Shown piece after piece: positions 46,799 through 60,961 of a DNA stretch of 64,000 bases; the first letter of the stretch is position 1; every line of letters starts with the position of its first letter. Position numbers and translations under genes: made by a program. Source of the stretch: Rotaria sordida. Taxonomy: Eukaryota; Rotifera; Eurotatoria; Philodinida; Philodinidae. The DNA is taken from the NCBI GenBank assembly GCA_905250125.1, contig CAJNOL010000025.1, positions 310,615 to 374,614 on the forward strand, given 5' to 3'. The notes beneath the pieces are model-generated. The model ran no database searches. It saw only the letters and a list, made by a program, of their open reading frames with translations, and was not told where the DNA came from.

Positions 46799-47532
46799 AC
46801 CTTGGGATGGGTGTAGGTATGGGTGTGGGTCTACGGGTCTATATTGGTGTAAAACGACGTTTTAAAACATGTGAAAGTAATAATAATTATCTGAAGGCGG
46901 GTCACGGCATCAAAATATTAGAAGTCCCTTCTGCTTCTTTCTTTTAATTCAGTTTTATTTCGAATGACCCGACCCAAGACAGAGAGCATTGCGACGAGAG
47001 AAAAAAAGAATCAAAGAATGTAAAAAAAGAGAACGAAAACAGAACAGAGAGAGAAGAAGCGAATGCCAAAGACGAACAGAGAGAAAACGGACAGTAACAG
47101 GTGAAGCGATGTGAAGGTACGTGAACAACATGCCTGTAACAGAACTTCTCAGTATATCAGTAGAATCGAGGTTACATGAACAAAATCATGTCTATTATAT
47201 ATATATAATGAAGGATAATCATCGATCATAAAACTCACGATTTATCTTAAGAAGTGGCGATTTATCACGTTTTAGTTCACGATTATCGTTTCGATATATC
47301 TCGATGAATCGCCAATTTTTTAGCAATTTCGAAGATATGAGTACTATTGTTATCAGAATAACGAAAATAAAAATAAAAATCGGATAATTGAAAATTTAAT
47401 GAATTTAATTAATGAATTATGATTTTCTTTGCTAGGTTCCATTATAACGCGCGTACTTTAAACTTTGGAAAAAAACAAGTGTATATGTTTTGATATTATT
47501 TATCTTTGTTTTTTTTATTATTGAATTAGATC
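46799..47532. other. Intergenic with G/T-rich and purine-rich tracts
   Basis: GGGTGTAGGTATGGGTGTGG lies at about 46807-46826, followed by a GA-rich segment (46980-47110). No gene. Confidence 0.5.
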
Positions 47533-47895
47533 ATGTCATGTTTGTCTAGGTTTTTTGAAAAAAATATTGAAAAGATCTTAAAAATATTTTCTTCATTATT
47601 TAATAATCGTTATCAATTATTTCTTATTTGGATTCGATCAATATCAATAATAACATTAATTATTCAAATTCAAACATTTATTTCAATAAGTACTTATGCT
47701 ATAACATTATATAAACGTCGAAAATTATTATTAGATGAATTGCATACAATTAATATTTTATTTATATCTATATTACAACGTTGTGAAAATCGTCAAAAAT
47801 CTTTGTTAACTTCAGAAAAAAAAATTCAAAAAACTTTAAAAAGACTTAAGCAAATGAATGATGTGACTGCTCAGCAACGGATACGGACGGTCTAA
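47533..47895 (+). CDS. Small hypothetical membrane protein
   Basis: 120-aa open frame preceded directly by an acceptor-like TTATTGAATTAG, so an upstream or trans-spliced leader is possible. One or two hydrophobic helices span residues 28-60 (FLIWIRSISIITLIIQIQ), then a basic coiled helix (YKRRKLLLDELHTINILF and SEKKIQKTLKRLKQMND). No family recognised. Its last 50 bp overlap the 3' end of the gene on the other strand, so one of the two stop positions could be wrong. Confidence 0.45.
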   Translation: MSCLSRFFEKNIEKILKIFSSLFNNRYQLFLIWIRSISIITLIIQIQTFISISTYAITLYKRRKLLLDELHTINILFISILQRCENRQKSLLTSEKKIQKTLKRLKQMNDVTAQQRIRTV

Positions 47896-48568
47896 CTGAT
47901 ACTGAACTATGAATAGTTGTTTCAATAGGTGGAAGTTTAGTTATTTTCGATAAATAATGAGATGGCCTACGTGTTTTAACTGTTGTTGTTGGTAATTGTA
48001 ATAATTCACGTACATGTCTTTCTTCAAATTCTTGTGTAAGACGTTTATGCCGTACACATGGTTTATTATTTTTATTATTATTTTCACTGCCTATAAAACG
48101 ATGATATGTTGCAATAGATCCATATTTCATTTCTGATGAACGATTTATTTTCTCGTCTTGACGAAAACGTATTTTCATATTATAATGAGTATCAAATGAG
48201 GATATAAGTCGATCAGTTTTACTTTTATCATATTCTTTCCATTTTTCGATTATATTTGTAAAAGAAGCTCGTTGAAATGCATCGGATTCAGCTAAATAAT
48301 TATCAACACTTCGAGTTGAAATTAATGATTGATCAGTCCATTTTTTATCATTTGGTAAACGAGGTGTATCATAATGTATATTCAAAGGTGGTAATCTTTG
48401 AATCTAATAGTAAAAAATAAACATAATATGTTTATTTAAAATAATACAATTCTAAAAATAAATCACCTTATTTTTATATATTGAGGATTTAAGAACATTA
48501 CTTGTCCAAAAGTCTTGAACATTATCAAGTTCTGTAGTGCTCACCCAACCTATACTTTTTCTTGCCAT
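47846..48568 (-). CDS. Hypothetical 219-aa protein
   Basis: Two exons, 48568-48467 and 48403-47846, joined by a 63-bp intron with clean GT..AG in phase 0; this splice supports a real gene. The protein starts MARKSIGWVSTTELDNVQDF, has IQRLPPLNIHYDTPRLPNDK at the junction, then WKEYDKSKTDRLISSFDTHY and a C-terminal basic, Ser/Thr-rich tail with SVSVRPSVSVAEQSHHSFA. It is polar, not membrane-bound and without enzyme motifs. Short Tyr/Pro/Arg-rich segments of this kind occur in ciliary microtubule-associated proteins, but this is a weak impression. It overlaps the convergent frame at 47533-47895 by 50 bp. Confidence 0.6.
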
Positions 48569-51500
48569 TAGAATTTTTTTTTTTGTTTTAATGTTTCATG
48601 TATGTTGACATCATCATTCTTCTTTCTCGAAACGCTATCCTATCGTTTAAAATGGAATTATATACTATACGTCATCAAAAAAATTGAAAAATAACATCTT
48701 GCTGAGATGCCATTTCGATTATAAAATCATGCTGAATGTATACATTAAAACAACTTACTAAAGCGTATGACATTTTCAAATCAAATTTATTCATGCATTG
48801 AAAGTCTCATAAAATGAAAGATTGTTTATCTAATTAACAAGAAAACATGAATCTTAATTTAAAAAATTAAATTATTTTATAATTAGATATACAATTATTA
48901 ATATGAACTTGGAGTACATATCTATGAATCATATTCTGTTTGTTTGAAGAAATTAGAAATAATTGTTTTCTTTTTTCATTATATAAATTTTATTGCGATG
49001 TTTAACAATGTAACAAAACAAAAAGAAATGAGGTTTTACACGTGATAATCTATTAATTATGATTGAAAATATTAACAGAGAGATGATGGTATTGATTTAA
49101 TCTTGTATGATTCGTTGAATATTGATTCATATACATTAATTAATATCAATTGACTATTGAATGATACATAATATGTACTATTTAAAAAAGATAAAAGTTT
49201 ATTATTATCATCTATTCAAATACTAATGTACATGTTCTATCAAAAGATAAGTTGAGATTGACAATAAGTGAAATTAAAAAAGTGGAATTATTACTTATAT
49301 TATTGATGAGTTTTTATGTGAATGATTGTATTCGATTAACAGAAACAAAGAGAAGATTGACAAAAAAATTTTTCTTTCCAGTGTGTTTTAAGATTTAACA
49401 CTCTGTTAAATAAATATTAGCTAAGTTTTTCAATTTGATAAATAGATTGGTTTTTTTTTTGCTTCGATAAACTTTTATTAAATTATTTTGAAATTTGATT
49501 TTAAGTATCATGAAACAAAACATGAAAAGTATACTTCAACAAGATTGCATCAACTTTCTTCAACTTGTCTAATAATTCAAGTTTTATTTTTTATTTTTCT
49601 TGTGCATGTTGAAAATCGATTATGTCAATCATGATCACATATTAGTCGTTATCTAGTTTATGATAAAAAAAAAACAAAAGAAAATGTTCAATCAAATCAG
49701 ATAACTTTGTCATTGATGTATTATATTTTTCTTGTTAAATGGCAGCGAATCCAATCTGTCAATCTCGATTTTTGAATAGGTTCATAGGTCTCCAATGATT
49801 ACTTTAAGCGTACAGGATCAATTAATATTTCCCTTGCGTGAAATTTGTATTGTAAAACGATTCTACACAAGTATTTTTCAAAGATTTTATATATTAATTG
49901 GGTAGATCTTAATAAATGCTACTTCTATTGATAAAATTTGACATGCCTCTTCAAGAAAAGAACATGATACCCTTTTTCTAATTGCTTTGATACAACAATT
50001 TTCTAAACTAATGTCGATGAATCGAGCCAAAAAAAAAAAACTTCCGTTCCATGTAATAAAAAACCGATGTGAAATTCATAAAGAAAATATATACGTCAAT
50101 AATTCTTTAGAAATATTTTGATTTTTGTTATTCATTATCTTTTCTGAATGTTACTAGAAAATGTTTCTAGTCAAACATTTAAATATAATGAAATCTAGAT
50201 TGATTGATTTGATACTTAAATAAATAACAAGTAATGATGGAATCTATAATCGTTACAAGTATTCGCTTTGACGATTAAAATAAACGACATTTCACCAAAT
50301 TGAAAGGTACTTCTTTCTTTTACTTTTTTGTTCTTTCTTCATAGTCTTGTTTTCTGATAAGAATCGAGAGGAAGAGAAATTCATACAAAAATATATTGAC
50401 TATAGAGATTTGTTTCTTAAAATAAAAATTCATGGTTGATTTATTAATGTTTTTGTGCATCTATCCTTTTTTTTTTTTACTAAAAAAATAATAAAATTAT
50501 ACCAACATAGTTTAGTTGCTTTCACAATTAAGATTTCTTCTGAACATTCTCACCATGATTTCTAACGTTAAATTTATAAATGTCTTTGCTATTAACATAA
50601 AAATAATGAATGACGAGTTCCATAGTAGTAATTCGAAAATATACTCATCATTAAATAGGTAACAATATATGGCATTAACAATCTTGAACGTCATTGACGT
50701 CATGAAAGTTATTATAAGCCTGTAATACACATGAACTCTACGTTTCTTAATTTATATGTCTTCAACTTAATCATCCTAGAAATATGATAGAAAATAAATG
50801 TCTTTCAACTAATTGCTAGTTTATCTGAATCAAATTTGAACAACAAAATTATATATGATGCTTGATTTCCATATACCACATTAGAAAATATCAATTAGTA
50901 ATAGGTTTATACATATTAGTCGTATATATTGACCACCACCTAAACATAAAATAGATTATTATTTATAGCATTTTAGCACATCATAATCAAATGTTTATTC
51001 AAATACAGTAAATAGTCTCAGTTAATTATTATCTAACTGAAAATATAAATCATTATAATATTTTTGTGCCAACTAAGTAAGTATTTTCTTGTTCAGTATA
51101 TTATCCAATGATTGTTATGCTTAATATTATCATGTATATTACAAATATCTATTACCTATATGCAATGGTTATTTACGAACATTTCTTATATAATAACTAC
51201 ACATATAGCTATATGTTGTAGTAAAAATTATTTTTAGGATTTATAGAATTTAAAGATTATGATTCATTTTATTTATTAGATTTGGTAGAAAACAATATTT
51301 AATCTCATCCTTCTTTGTCTCAAAAGCTTTATTCTATATTTCTTTTCATTTTGATGAGATGTTCATGCTATCTTTTGTTTATTTTTAGTTAATAATGATT
51401 AAATTTTTCTTATGAACAAGTACATCTTCACATTTTCTTACAATAGTTATTTATCTAAGTTTCTTTTTTGGCCAAAAAATATTAACTTTTTTTTCAAATA

Positions 51501-52994
51501 ATCATGCAAAACTCTGTCTTTATACAATCATTGAGAATTTAATTTTTTTTTGCATCATTTATTCATATTGCATATAATATTTCTATCCTTTTATTATTAT
51601 TATTATTATTATTTCTTTCTTATATAAAATTTACATGTGTAGTTCTATATATGATATTATATTCTTCTACGAAATTATTTCTGTCGTATGTTTTGATATT
51701 TGCATTTCCACATCAATACAATATTATGACTTTGAATACCATACAAACACAACAATTTTTTTATGATATTCCAAGTCATGATACCAATCAAATGTAAATA
51801 GAAATAAATTTAACATATACGCAAAAATTCTTGAACGAAATACAACTGAATTATTATGGATATAAGATTTGTAGTTTGGTATATGATTAATATTGAGATT
51901 CTAAACTGAAATTTATAGTGATATTTTTGTTACAAAACCAAACTTGTAAGTTTGTGTACTGGTCAAAGTTCGTAAAAAAAATGATTATTATTTAAAGTTA
52001 TAGTAGTGCAACTCTATACAGGTTTCTTTATGTCACGCGTTCTAACACAGTATCAGAATTTGCAGATGAGGAACTACTTTTTTTTTACTGGAGCATAATG
52101 ATTGAGATATAACTTTTAAAAAATACAGAATGTTCGGTGGGAGGTCTATTTTGATAAGACTATATTTCCAATGAGCAAGTTTGTTCAATTATTTTTCTAA
52201 GAACTGATATAGATATTCATCTTTGACTAAAAGTAACCATATAAATGAAACACCCAGTTTAATTTTACTTCAAAATATGAAACGCATCTTCAAATAAAAT
52301 AAATGTAAGCTTAACATATTAATGTGGTATATGACAATAGAAATACAACTGCAATTTTATCAGGAAAGTTGTTTATATGGAAATGAGAGTTCGGCTTATG
52401 CAATAACACAAATTACGTCAAACAAATCCCCGCTAAATAATTAATCAGCAAAGTGATAAGTGAATGAATATACATTACGATAAAAATAAGGAAGCTCTAT
52501 AATATATATGACACATAGGAATATCTATAACGAAAGATAGCTTATGTGTTAGATAGATACTCATAATAAATTAAAAACAAATAATAGACACAGTGTGAAA
52601 ACATACTGAGGAAAAAATGACTAATACATGACGCACTATAATACACTGAAAAATTGGGAACAAATCGGAGAACATTATTCATACTAAACAGATATAAAAA
52701 TAACTGAAAGTGATTAGAACTGAAAATTCTTCATGGTTTTTATTAAGATGCGACTAATTATATATATTAGAGAAGAAAATATTCAAATGAATACCTTAGG
52801 AATGTAATTTTTAATGTTAGCATGAGACACCATGCCCTGCTAATGTAGAATATATAGAAACTTTGGTCGCAACATTGCAGTCTTTTTATCTAATACCTGT
52901 CTTTAGATTTCATTTTTATTTTTATCTTTTAATCTATAATGTTGTTAGAGTAATAATAAAAGAATTTCAGATTTATATTAATGAAGCTACTTAT
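48569..52994. other. 4.4-kb AT-rich gene-free interval
   Basis: No gene found on either strand. It contains short microsatellite tracts, the clearest a TTA/ATT run at 51593-51613. There are no long open frames with coding composition. Confidence 0.55.
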
Positions 52995-53624
52995 TTAACC
53001 CTAGTACTACCAACCTGGCTCATTTTTGACCCATACACATAAATTTTAAAATGCACTGGAAATATTTTGTTATTTCCTGCTTTCCGGAAGCAACTGTCAT
53101 TTCTTACGAATTCATATATGTTGTTGAATTTAAAAAGAAATTCATTTGTTGTTTTATATCATTATAAGCCTTCGGTACAATGCCATGCCTTCAATATACA
53201 ACAAACATATAACAAGAAAGGAGAACATGTTAAATTTTTAATCCATAATCCAATGACTCATCCACTATTCTAACTGGATATTTCCAATCCATTAAAAGGC
53301 ATTTTTTCGAATGATTTCGAACCATCCAGTTAGAATGGTAGGCAAATTGAACGATGTTCGATTTATCAAACTTCCAGGGACAAAAAAACTTCAACTAAAT
53401 GTTATAATGGTTCCGATTTGTTTGCAACGAGCATTCTGTAAAACGCATTTTTTTGTATTACTTGTTCTAAATAAAGAAAGAGTATCATTTTGAATAATTT
53501 TTTTATCAGATCGAATATGAAAACAGCATATTTTATTAGGGTACTGATGCAAGAGTAAAAAAATCAGTTTGTAAAAACATCTGTTGTCAGTGTAGTACTT
53601 AAAGCATGGTAGCACTAGGGTTAA
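52995..53624. mobile_element. piggyBac-like MITE with TTAA target duplication
   Basis: TTAA at 52995-52998 and 53621-53624 flank a 622-bp element whose ends are inverted: CCCTAGTACTACCA at left and CCCTAGTGCTACCA read inward from the right. TTAA plus CCCTAG is the piggyBac signature. In the middle, CTATTCTAACTGGAT (about 53264-53278) and ATCCAGTTAGAATGG (about 53324-53338) form an internal inverted repeat. Two short frames inside (68 and 60 codons) show no transposase motif, so it is non-autonomous. Confidence 0.88.
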
Positions 53625-56170
53625 ATATTACTTTACAACGTTTATCAGTCTCAAATACAACTACTAATTTCATTCTTCAAAAATAACTTCCTTCCTTTCC
53701 TCGATATTAATTCCTATCTTATTAATATAAGATATTAATAATGCAAGTATCAAGTAGAACGTTTTTCCTTTTCTATTTTTTAAATACTTAGATAGGATTT
53801 GTAATTTGTTACAAGAATATGTTTATTAAAAGAATTTTCAAGATGTTTCTTTTAAATAAAATTTACAACAAATAATGAAAATTAAAAAGAAGAATTTTTA
53901 CATATTTTTCTATTTAGGAAATTTGTTCGGTTGTTTTATTAAAAACCAGTCTTCTTAGCATATTTCTTTTTTTTTCTAAGAACTCGTAAAGGCAATTCAT
54001 CCACTGAGAATAAAGAACATGCGCCTGATAGCACGTATTAGTACTTATTATAAGATGCAAACCTTAGTCTAAGTGAGCAAAACATGTTTCCGACCTGGTG
54101 AAAAAAAAAAGAAATATCCAAAGAAAACTAGTCTTAAAGAAAATTGAACAAATTTCTACTATGGAAAAAATATAAAATTTTTCTTTTTAATTTAGATTAT
54201 TTGTTGTAAGGTTTATTTCAAAGAAATGTTTGAAAAATTCTTGTGTTATTCAACAAACTCTATTTAACTATGTAAAAGTAGGAGAGAAAAAATGCTTTGT
54301 TCCATATTTACGTCATTTACCCATGTTATTATTCAAGAAAAGTCCACGCAGTCTATAAAAAGAAATTTTAATATTTGATTTACATATATCTTTTCCTTTG
54401 AATATCATTAAGTAATTTATTTTATTCAGAAAATTTCATAGCTAACACATACAGATATATATATATACATATCTATATCATTTTTCAGCAAATATTGTGT
54501 TGATTATGTTGAATGAGGCAAGAAGGCCATAAGACGATAGTTGTAAGCAACAATCATAGGAAACAAGGTCGAGCTAAATATATTGTCATGGTATGAAAAG
54601 AAACTTGTAATATGAAATATATCTTAATACTAGTATTATTTTGAAAGTACCAATGGTTACAAACGGAATTAGAAATAAGATCAATAACAAAAAAGTGAAT
54701 ACAGAAGTCTCATTAACTGAAAATGATAACGATGTTGCATCAAGAGAAAATAATGAAATACTCTGAGGGTAACATGATTTATGTCGAAGAATGTGATTCT
54801 TTTATTACGACAGTTTGATGAACAATACTCTAAGGTAACATTATGATAAAATCATTTGAGCTTAACTAGAATAAAAACAAACAAATAATGTTGACTACAT
54901 CGTTTGCTTCTTTCTTCAATATATATATATTCTTTTTTTTCTTTTGTTTCCTTTATTCTTTATTATCTGATTCTAACATGGGAAAGAAAAGCAAATGTGT
55001 TCAAGTTAAAGAAGGTATCATTATGAAAGAGATTGATTTGTGTTGATTTGTCGAAAGGAGGTCGAGAAGATAGAGAAAGAGAATGAAGATGTTTCAAAAA
55101 AGCCTAATCAATCATGTTAAGAAAACTATTTTGATATAATCTTGTTTTGTATGGTAAGTGTAAGACATATTGTTCTTTACAAAAAATCTGTAACATAAAA
55201 TTCAAAAAAATAAAGAAAATCACCTACGCTAGTCAAAGATGATGATGATCGATCGAAAATAAATCTGAATAATAATAATAATAAAATGTTGCATGTTCTC
55301 AGATTAAGCAACACGTTTTATTATACGTCCACATGACATTTATATAATTCATTCGATGAGTATTTTTTTTTTTTCGTATTTTCTTGATATGATTGTAATC
55401 ATTACAAATATCATTTGTAAGTATTCTTTTACTGCATGCACATGTCTTCTTTTTTTTTAAATAAGAATTTTATGGCCTATTTAATGAATATTATTGTGTA
55501 CAAAAAAATGATTAGGTTCTTCCTTTTTTTGTTATTTTCGATGAACATATTGCTTTCTATAGGTCTATTAAATCTTATTATTAACGATGCTGCTTTTTTT
55601 CTTGCATACGTGTTTGGAAGACGTTGAAGAAACAAATTTAGAAAAATGTCTATCTGCAAAGTGTTTGACAAAGGAAGAATTAGTATAATAATCCCATTGA
55701 TTATTTCCATGCTTATAAGATTTTCTAGTTTCTTCAAAATTTAAGTTTTTGTTTATTTCAATAGAAATAAAAAATAAGATGATACTTTTCATTAATTATG
55801 ATTTAAATATCTCTAATTTTATTTTTTAATGTCTTAAAACAAAGATGAATTATTTGATATTAATAATTTTGAAGAATAACAAAAATAGAACAAAAAAAAA
55901 ATGAGAATAACAGAAAGAGAGACACAGAGAAAGAGAAAGTGAGAGAGGAAAATGGCGTAGCAAAGAAATTTTTTCATATAAATGATACACTTACACTAGA
56001 AAAGAAAAAAAAGAAAATAACAAAAAACAGCAGACTTAGAATCTGGCTTTGTAGTTAGTATATATGTCTTTCGACCAGCAACCAAAACAGATTAAAGGGC
56101 TTTTATTTATATGATATTGATAGTAGAAAACAAGGAAATATCTATAATTTTCTTAGAAACTATTTATTTT
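53625..56170. other. 2.5-kb gene-free interval upstream of peptide GPCR
   Basis: AT-rich. No gene. An upstream exon of the following receptor could hide here but was not recognised. Confidence 0.5.
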
Positions 56171-56219
56171 TAGAATAATATTTTTATTAATTGGTAATTC
56201 AATTGATCTTTTATTAAAT

Positions 56220-58110
56220 ATGTCTATTTTATATCGTGTGATACCATTAATACTTTTTCTTCTTGTCTATGTTGTTGGTCTTATTGGTAATGGACTTTTA
56301 ATATGTAAGCATATTAAATATTGTTTAAATAAAAGAATTTCTTTTTTCTTGTTTTTGTATCAATTTAGTTATTGTATTTCGTCAAAAAAATTTACGAACA
56401 GTACCGAATTTACTTGTTGTTAGTTTGGCATTGGGAGATTTTTTATTTGTTTTATTTTGTGTACCATTTGGAGCTGTTGCTTATTCATTAGAATATTATC
56501 CATTTTCAACATTTTATTGTCGTTTTGAAAATTTTATTATTAATCTTTCACTTGGTGTTTCTGTTTTTTCTTTATTAGCATTAAGTGCTGATCGTTATAA
56601 AATAATTTCCAAACCATTTTCAAGTCATGCTAATGATCCGGCGAATAAATTAAAAACAGTTGTTATATCTATTTGGCTTTTATCCATTTTTCTTGCTCTA
56701 CCAGAAACAATGTATAGTGGTGAGTTATTACATATAAAACGAGAGAAAGATAGTTAGTAGAACGAATCGATCAAAGATCATTTTATCAAACTCTTGAAAA
56801 CATATTCATTTTTCTAAGATGAGCTAAGTAATACACTTGAATTAATTGCAAGAAATCTCCAAAAAATATGTATGTTTTAATTGTATCTATTCTTATAGGT
56901 CTTATTACAGAAACGTATAATCAAACAAATAACAAAACCATTAAATTAATTTATTGTTGGAGTCCAAATGAAAGTCATTTACTTTCTAATCATACATTTA
57001 TGATCAGTCGACAAATTATACGTCTTATTATTTATTACATAATGCCACTTATATTTGTTTCCATATTTTACACACTTATTGCAAAGCATTTATTTCAAGC
57101 CAAAACTGCTATTTTAATACCCATGTCAACTCAACCATTTGTGAACGAAGCATCTAATACAAAAAGAGGACAAATAAATATTAAATCAACAAAATCGATA
57201 TCCAATAATGCGCATTTACATAATCATACTATTCAAGAACAAAGACATCATAATGAAATAATTAATAATAATTATAAAAAAAATCTTTCAAAACATTCAA
57301 TAACACTTGAGAATGAAGAATTAACGAGCACGTATGAATCATCTCCTGCGTCATTACGAACAACATCTTTATTATCATCGTCCTTAACAGATAAAGTACG
57401 GCGTAATAGAGAATTTCTTTATACTAATTCAGCTATAAATAATAATAATAATAATAATAATAATATGGCTATGCATACATTATATCGAGATGTTAAAATA
57501 CGAAAACAATTACGAGCACGACATAAAGTTGCTAAAACTGTCCTTTTTTTATGCATTGTCTTTTTTATATGTTGGTTACCGAAGCAAATTCATGATTTAT
57601 ATTGGTAAGTAAAATAATATAAAAGAATTTTTAATGATTTTTTTAAAAAGGTTCATTGGTGTAATTGTGTATTCTGCACATTGGAATCACTTTTGGCAAT
57701 TTAATAAAACATTAGCACTTATTTTTTCTTATACTTACTCATGTATCAATCCATTTGCACTTTATGTTCTTTCAACAACATTCCGTCATTTTTATAAACG
57801 TTATTTATTCTTTTGGACGAATAGATCATGTTGTTGTTCGAAAGGTGATTTTGTTAATCAAACACAACGACATCGTACTGGTGATATGATGACAATCAGT
57901 GAATATCAACGTCAATCATCTGCAAATAATGCTTCAAATGTTTATTATGATTTAAATCGAATAAAAAATTCAAATTTTTCTCAACAACAACAACAACAAC
58001 AAAATTCTACAAAAATGAATCGATATATGCCTACCGATGTGTCATTAACGGGAAATGGAATTCAACTTAATGAAAATCTTGATCAATCAATTAATATAAA
58101 TGCGAGTTGA
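56220..58110 (+). CDS. Bombesin/CCHamide-receptor-like peptide GPCR
   Basis: Four exons by GT..AG and phase (56220-56304, 56369-56719, 56899-57604, 57651-58110) give 533 aa. Seen: GNGLL in helix 1, SLALGDFLF in helix 2, extracellular C79, ALSADRYKII with DRY at 103-105 after helix 3, LALPETMYS in helix 4, CWSPNES in loop 2, AKTVLFLCIVFFICWLPKQI in helix 6 and SCINPFALYVLS in helix 7. SADRY, the helix 4 PE and the AKTVL..CWLP block fit the bombesin/neuromedin B/CCHamide group. The third intracellular loop is very long (about 130 aa) with a poly-Asn run; the tail has CCC (palmitoylation) and poly-Gln. The N-terminus before helix 1 is only about 8 residues; the frame stays open upstream to an acceptor-like TTTTTAG near 56174, so a first exon may be missing. 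Confidence 0.85.
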
Positions 58111-60961
58111 ACAACTTGTTAGCAGCAATTTTTTGTTGAACTTATGCCGGTGATCATTTAAAACATCTGTTTTTGAACATAATCATCATCCTAGTGATAT
58201 ATATATCTATATATATATTTATTTGTGTGTGTTTGTATGTGTACTTATCTTGTTTTAGTTTGTTGTCTCTTGGGTAAGTGCTAGTATCCATTGTTTGGAA
58301 TAGATCTAGAATGAAAAATTGCTTATTCTAAAAGTTCCGAAGTATGTCAATCATAAAGATAAATGGATCGAGATCATAAATTAACATATGGAATAATTTA
58401 CATAATAAATTAATAAGATCCATATATAAATAAAAATAAATATTTTTCGTTATTATTATTAATTCTATGGTCTATTTAAAGTTATATTTTGTTGTCTATT
58501 GTATCATTTTATCTATAAATAACTATAACACAGAATCTAATTATATTATTTTAATTATTTTAAGTTAACATATTTACACGACATAAAAATAGTGTAGAAT
58601 TATATTCTGTTACGCTGTTTAAGTTGGATTGATAAAAGACACGCCAGGAAATATATAACATGCTCTTAAGTGTAAGTTATGCACAATTCAAGGATAGTCA
58701 TATCGATTTAGTAGTATAGTCGGTAGACTTCTTTTTGGATTTGTTATTGACATAGAACAGATGGAATTAGATTTTGGAGTGTTTATCGAGAAAAAAAAGA
58801 AAGATTTTGCTTGTTTATAAAAGAAAAGAGAATAAAAAATAATTAAATCGAACAATTAGAAAAGAAAAGTTATTAAGTATTGTATATATGTGCTATAAGG
58901 ATATTAAATGAATGACGAATGGCAACATGATATAAACATGCTTTTCATTACACATGAAAGAAAAAGAAAATGAAAAAGATTAGAAAATATAAATTTCTAA
59001 TTAGAAATGTCAGTGCCAAACTTAAAAGTAGTTGGTTAACAATCGGATAAGTTGATGACAGCATGTCTTGCTGATCTACAACATCAAACCACAGAAAGAG
59101 GAAACATGTGAATAGTGGTCCATATAAGATTGAATCGAGTTTAGTAAACTCATCAGAGTCACGAAAAAAATGATCATTTTTGATAGGACAATTCAGATTA
59201 ATAATTTATGGAATAAGTTTTTTGTTTATATATATATATAGATTAGTATTGAAATGATGATTTCATTAAACGATGATCTAAGTTTATCGCACTGATCTTT
59301 ACATTGTTAAATATGAAGAAAAAAAATGATATTAGAACATTATTTATTATTGAAAGATGGTCATTTCTCCTTGAATTATCTGTCTTTAAAACAGCAAAAC
59401 TGATTCTAAAGCAGATAAGTTTAAAAAAATTCCTGTTAAAATATGATCTCTCTTACGACTCTGATGAGTTAATTACTAATTCCCATTAAATTATATCTGC
59501 AACAGTATCCTCTTTTTCCTTCTTTCTATTGTTGACATATGCAATGCATAAAAAGTGACTATTCTCGAGTGAATTTCATTTCTAATCGAATCTCTGTAGG
59601 TTTGATACCTGGATTAGTAATAATCATATTTAGTACTTAAGTTTATCATGTAAATAATGAAAATAAGCCTTCTAATAGAATTGATTCTGAACTTTTATTT
59701 AATCGTCTTTTTATTTCCGTGCGTGTTTTCTAGCATTTTTCATTTCATTCTATATATCCATAGTGACATTAGAATTGCGTGACAAGTAAAGTCACCGGGT
59801 ATTGTGACTTATTTCCGAGATAATAAAAAGAAAAACAAATACTAATCATTGCTGGATACAAGCTATACTGTTTATATTGTCAAATTAAAAACAAGTAAAA
59901 CGATGTAACTGATAATAAATAAAGTTAAAAGAATCTGAGGATGTCAAGATTTATACGCAGAGAAATTTAATAATTTTGATGAATATTTCTTTTCATATAT
60001 GCTTGCTTGAATGATTGGATCTCTTCTTTGGTAAATGACATAGAATATTATATATTATTATAAATCGAAATTGATTTTGTTTATCTTCAAGAAAAAAGCC
60101 TTAACAGTGACATATGTTTTTGATGTTAATTTTCACAAAGAACTGTATATTGCTCATTCTCTTCTAACTACGCATTATTGATATAGAGGCATTTGAAATG
60201 ACTGCATAATATCTCTATCATAATAAGTACATTATGTAATTTAATCAGAAAATTGACGTTTTGATGGATTGGATTTTTTTCCATTGATAATTTATTGATG
60301 ACAGTACCTATAATTGCTGTTGACATTTTGTAGTATCACCAAAAAAAAGAAGAACAACTGAATTTATTGGTCAAATATATCTATAGATAATACTGCTTTT
60401 TTTTCATTAGAAAATAAAATCCTTTGATGAATTTTCACATTTATTTTTACAATTGATATATGAAAAATTTTGATAAAATTAAATTGAATGAAATTAAAAT
60501 TTTAAATTTAAGAATTTCTACTAAAACGAACTCATCTAAATATGCTTTTCCAGTTAAATTAATATTTATTCATAACTCTTTTTAAGTATTGCATGTTGAA
60601 AAGTAAAATAAAAGGATTTTATCAATTAACTCACACAAGATTTACATTGCCTCTAAGAGATTCTCCACTCGAGCATTTTTAAGTTGACAAAGAAATGACG
60701 TGTGTATCATCATCCGATTGTGCCTCGACCGAGCTTTATAGAAATGAATCTTTTTTTTTTTCTATAATATTTCTTATGTAAAATTATAAATATTCTACTA
60801 AACGAATCCTACAAATATTAGGATGACTTTTCAATGATGGTCTGGTTTTATGCATCATTATCAATGATAAACTCTCTCTACTGAATGTTCTAATTGCATC
60901 ATTATTGTGAGATATTCATGATTAAGGAGGACATAGAATATTAAGTAGAACTGATGGAGTA
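58111..60961. other. 2.8-kb gene-free interval
   Basis: A TA/TG microsatellite lies at 58197-58245, probably in the receptor 3' UTR. The rest is AT-rich with no supportable gene. Confidence 0.5.

Noticed and set aside
53067..53493. Two frames of 68 and 60 codons inside the piggyBac-like element
   Set aside because: No transposase motif is visible and the codon pattern is not coding-like.
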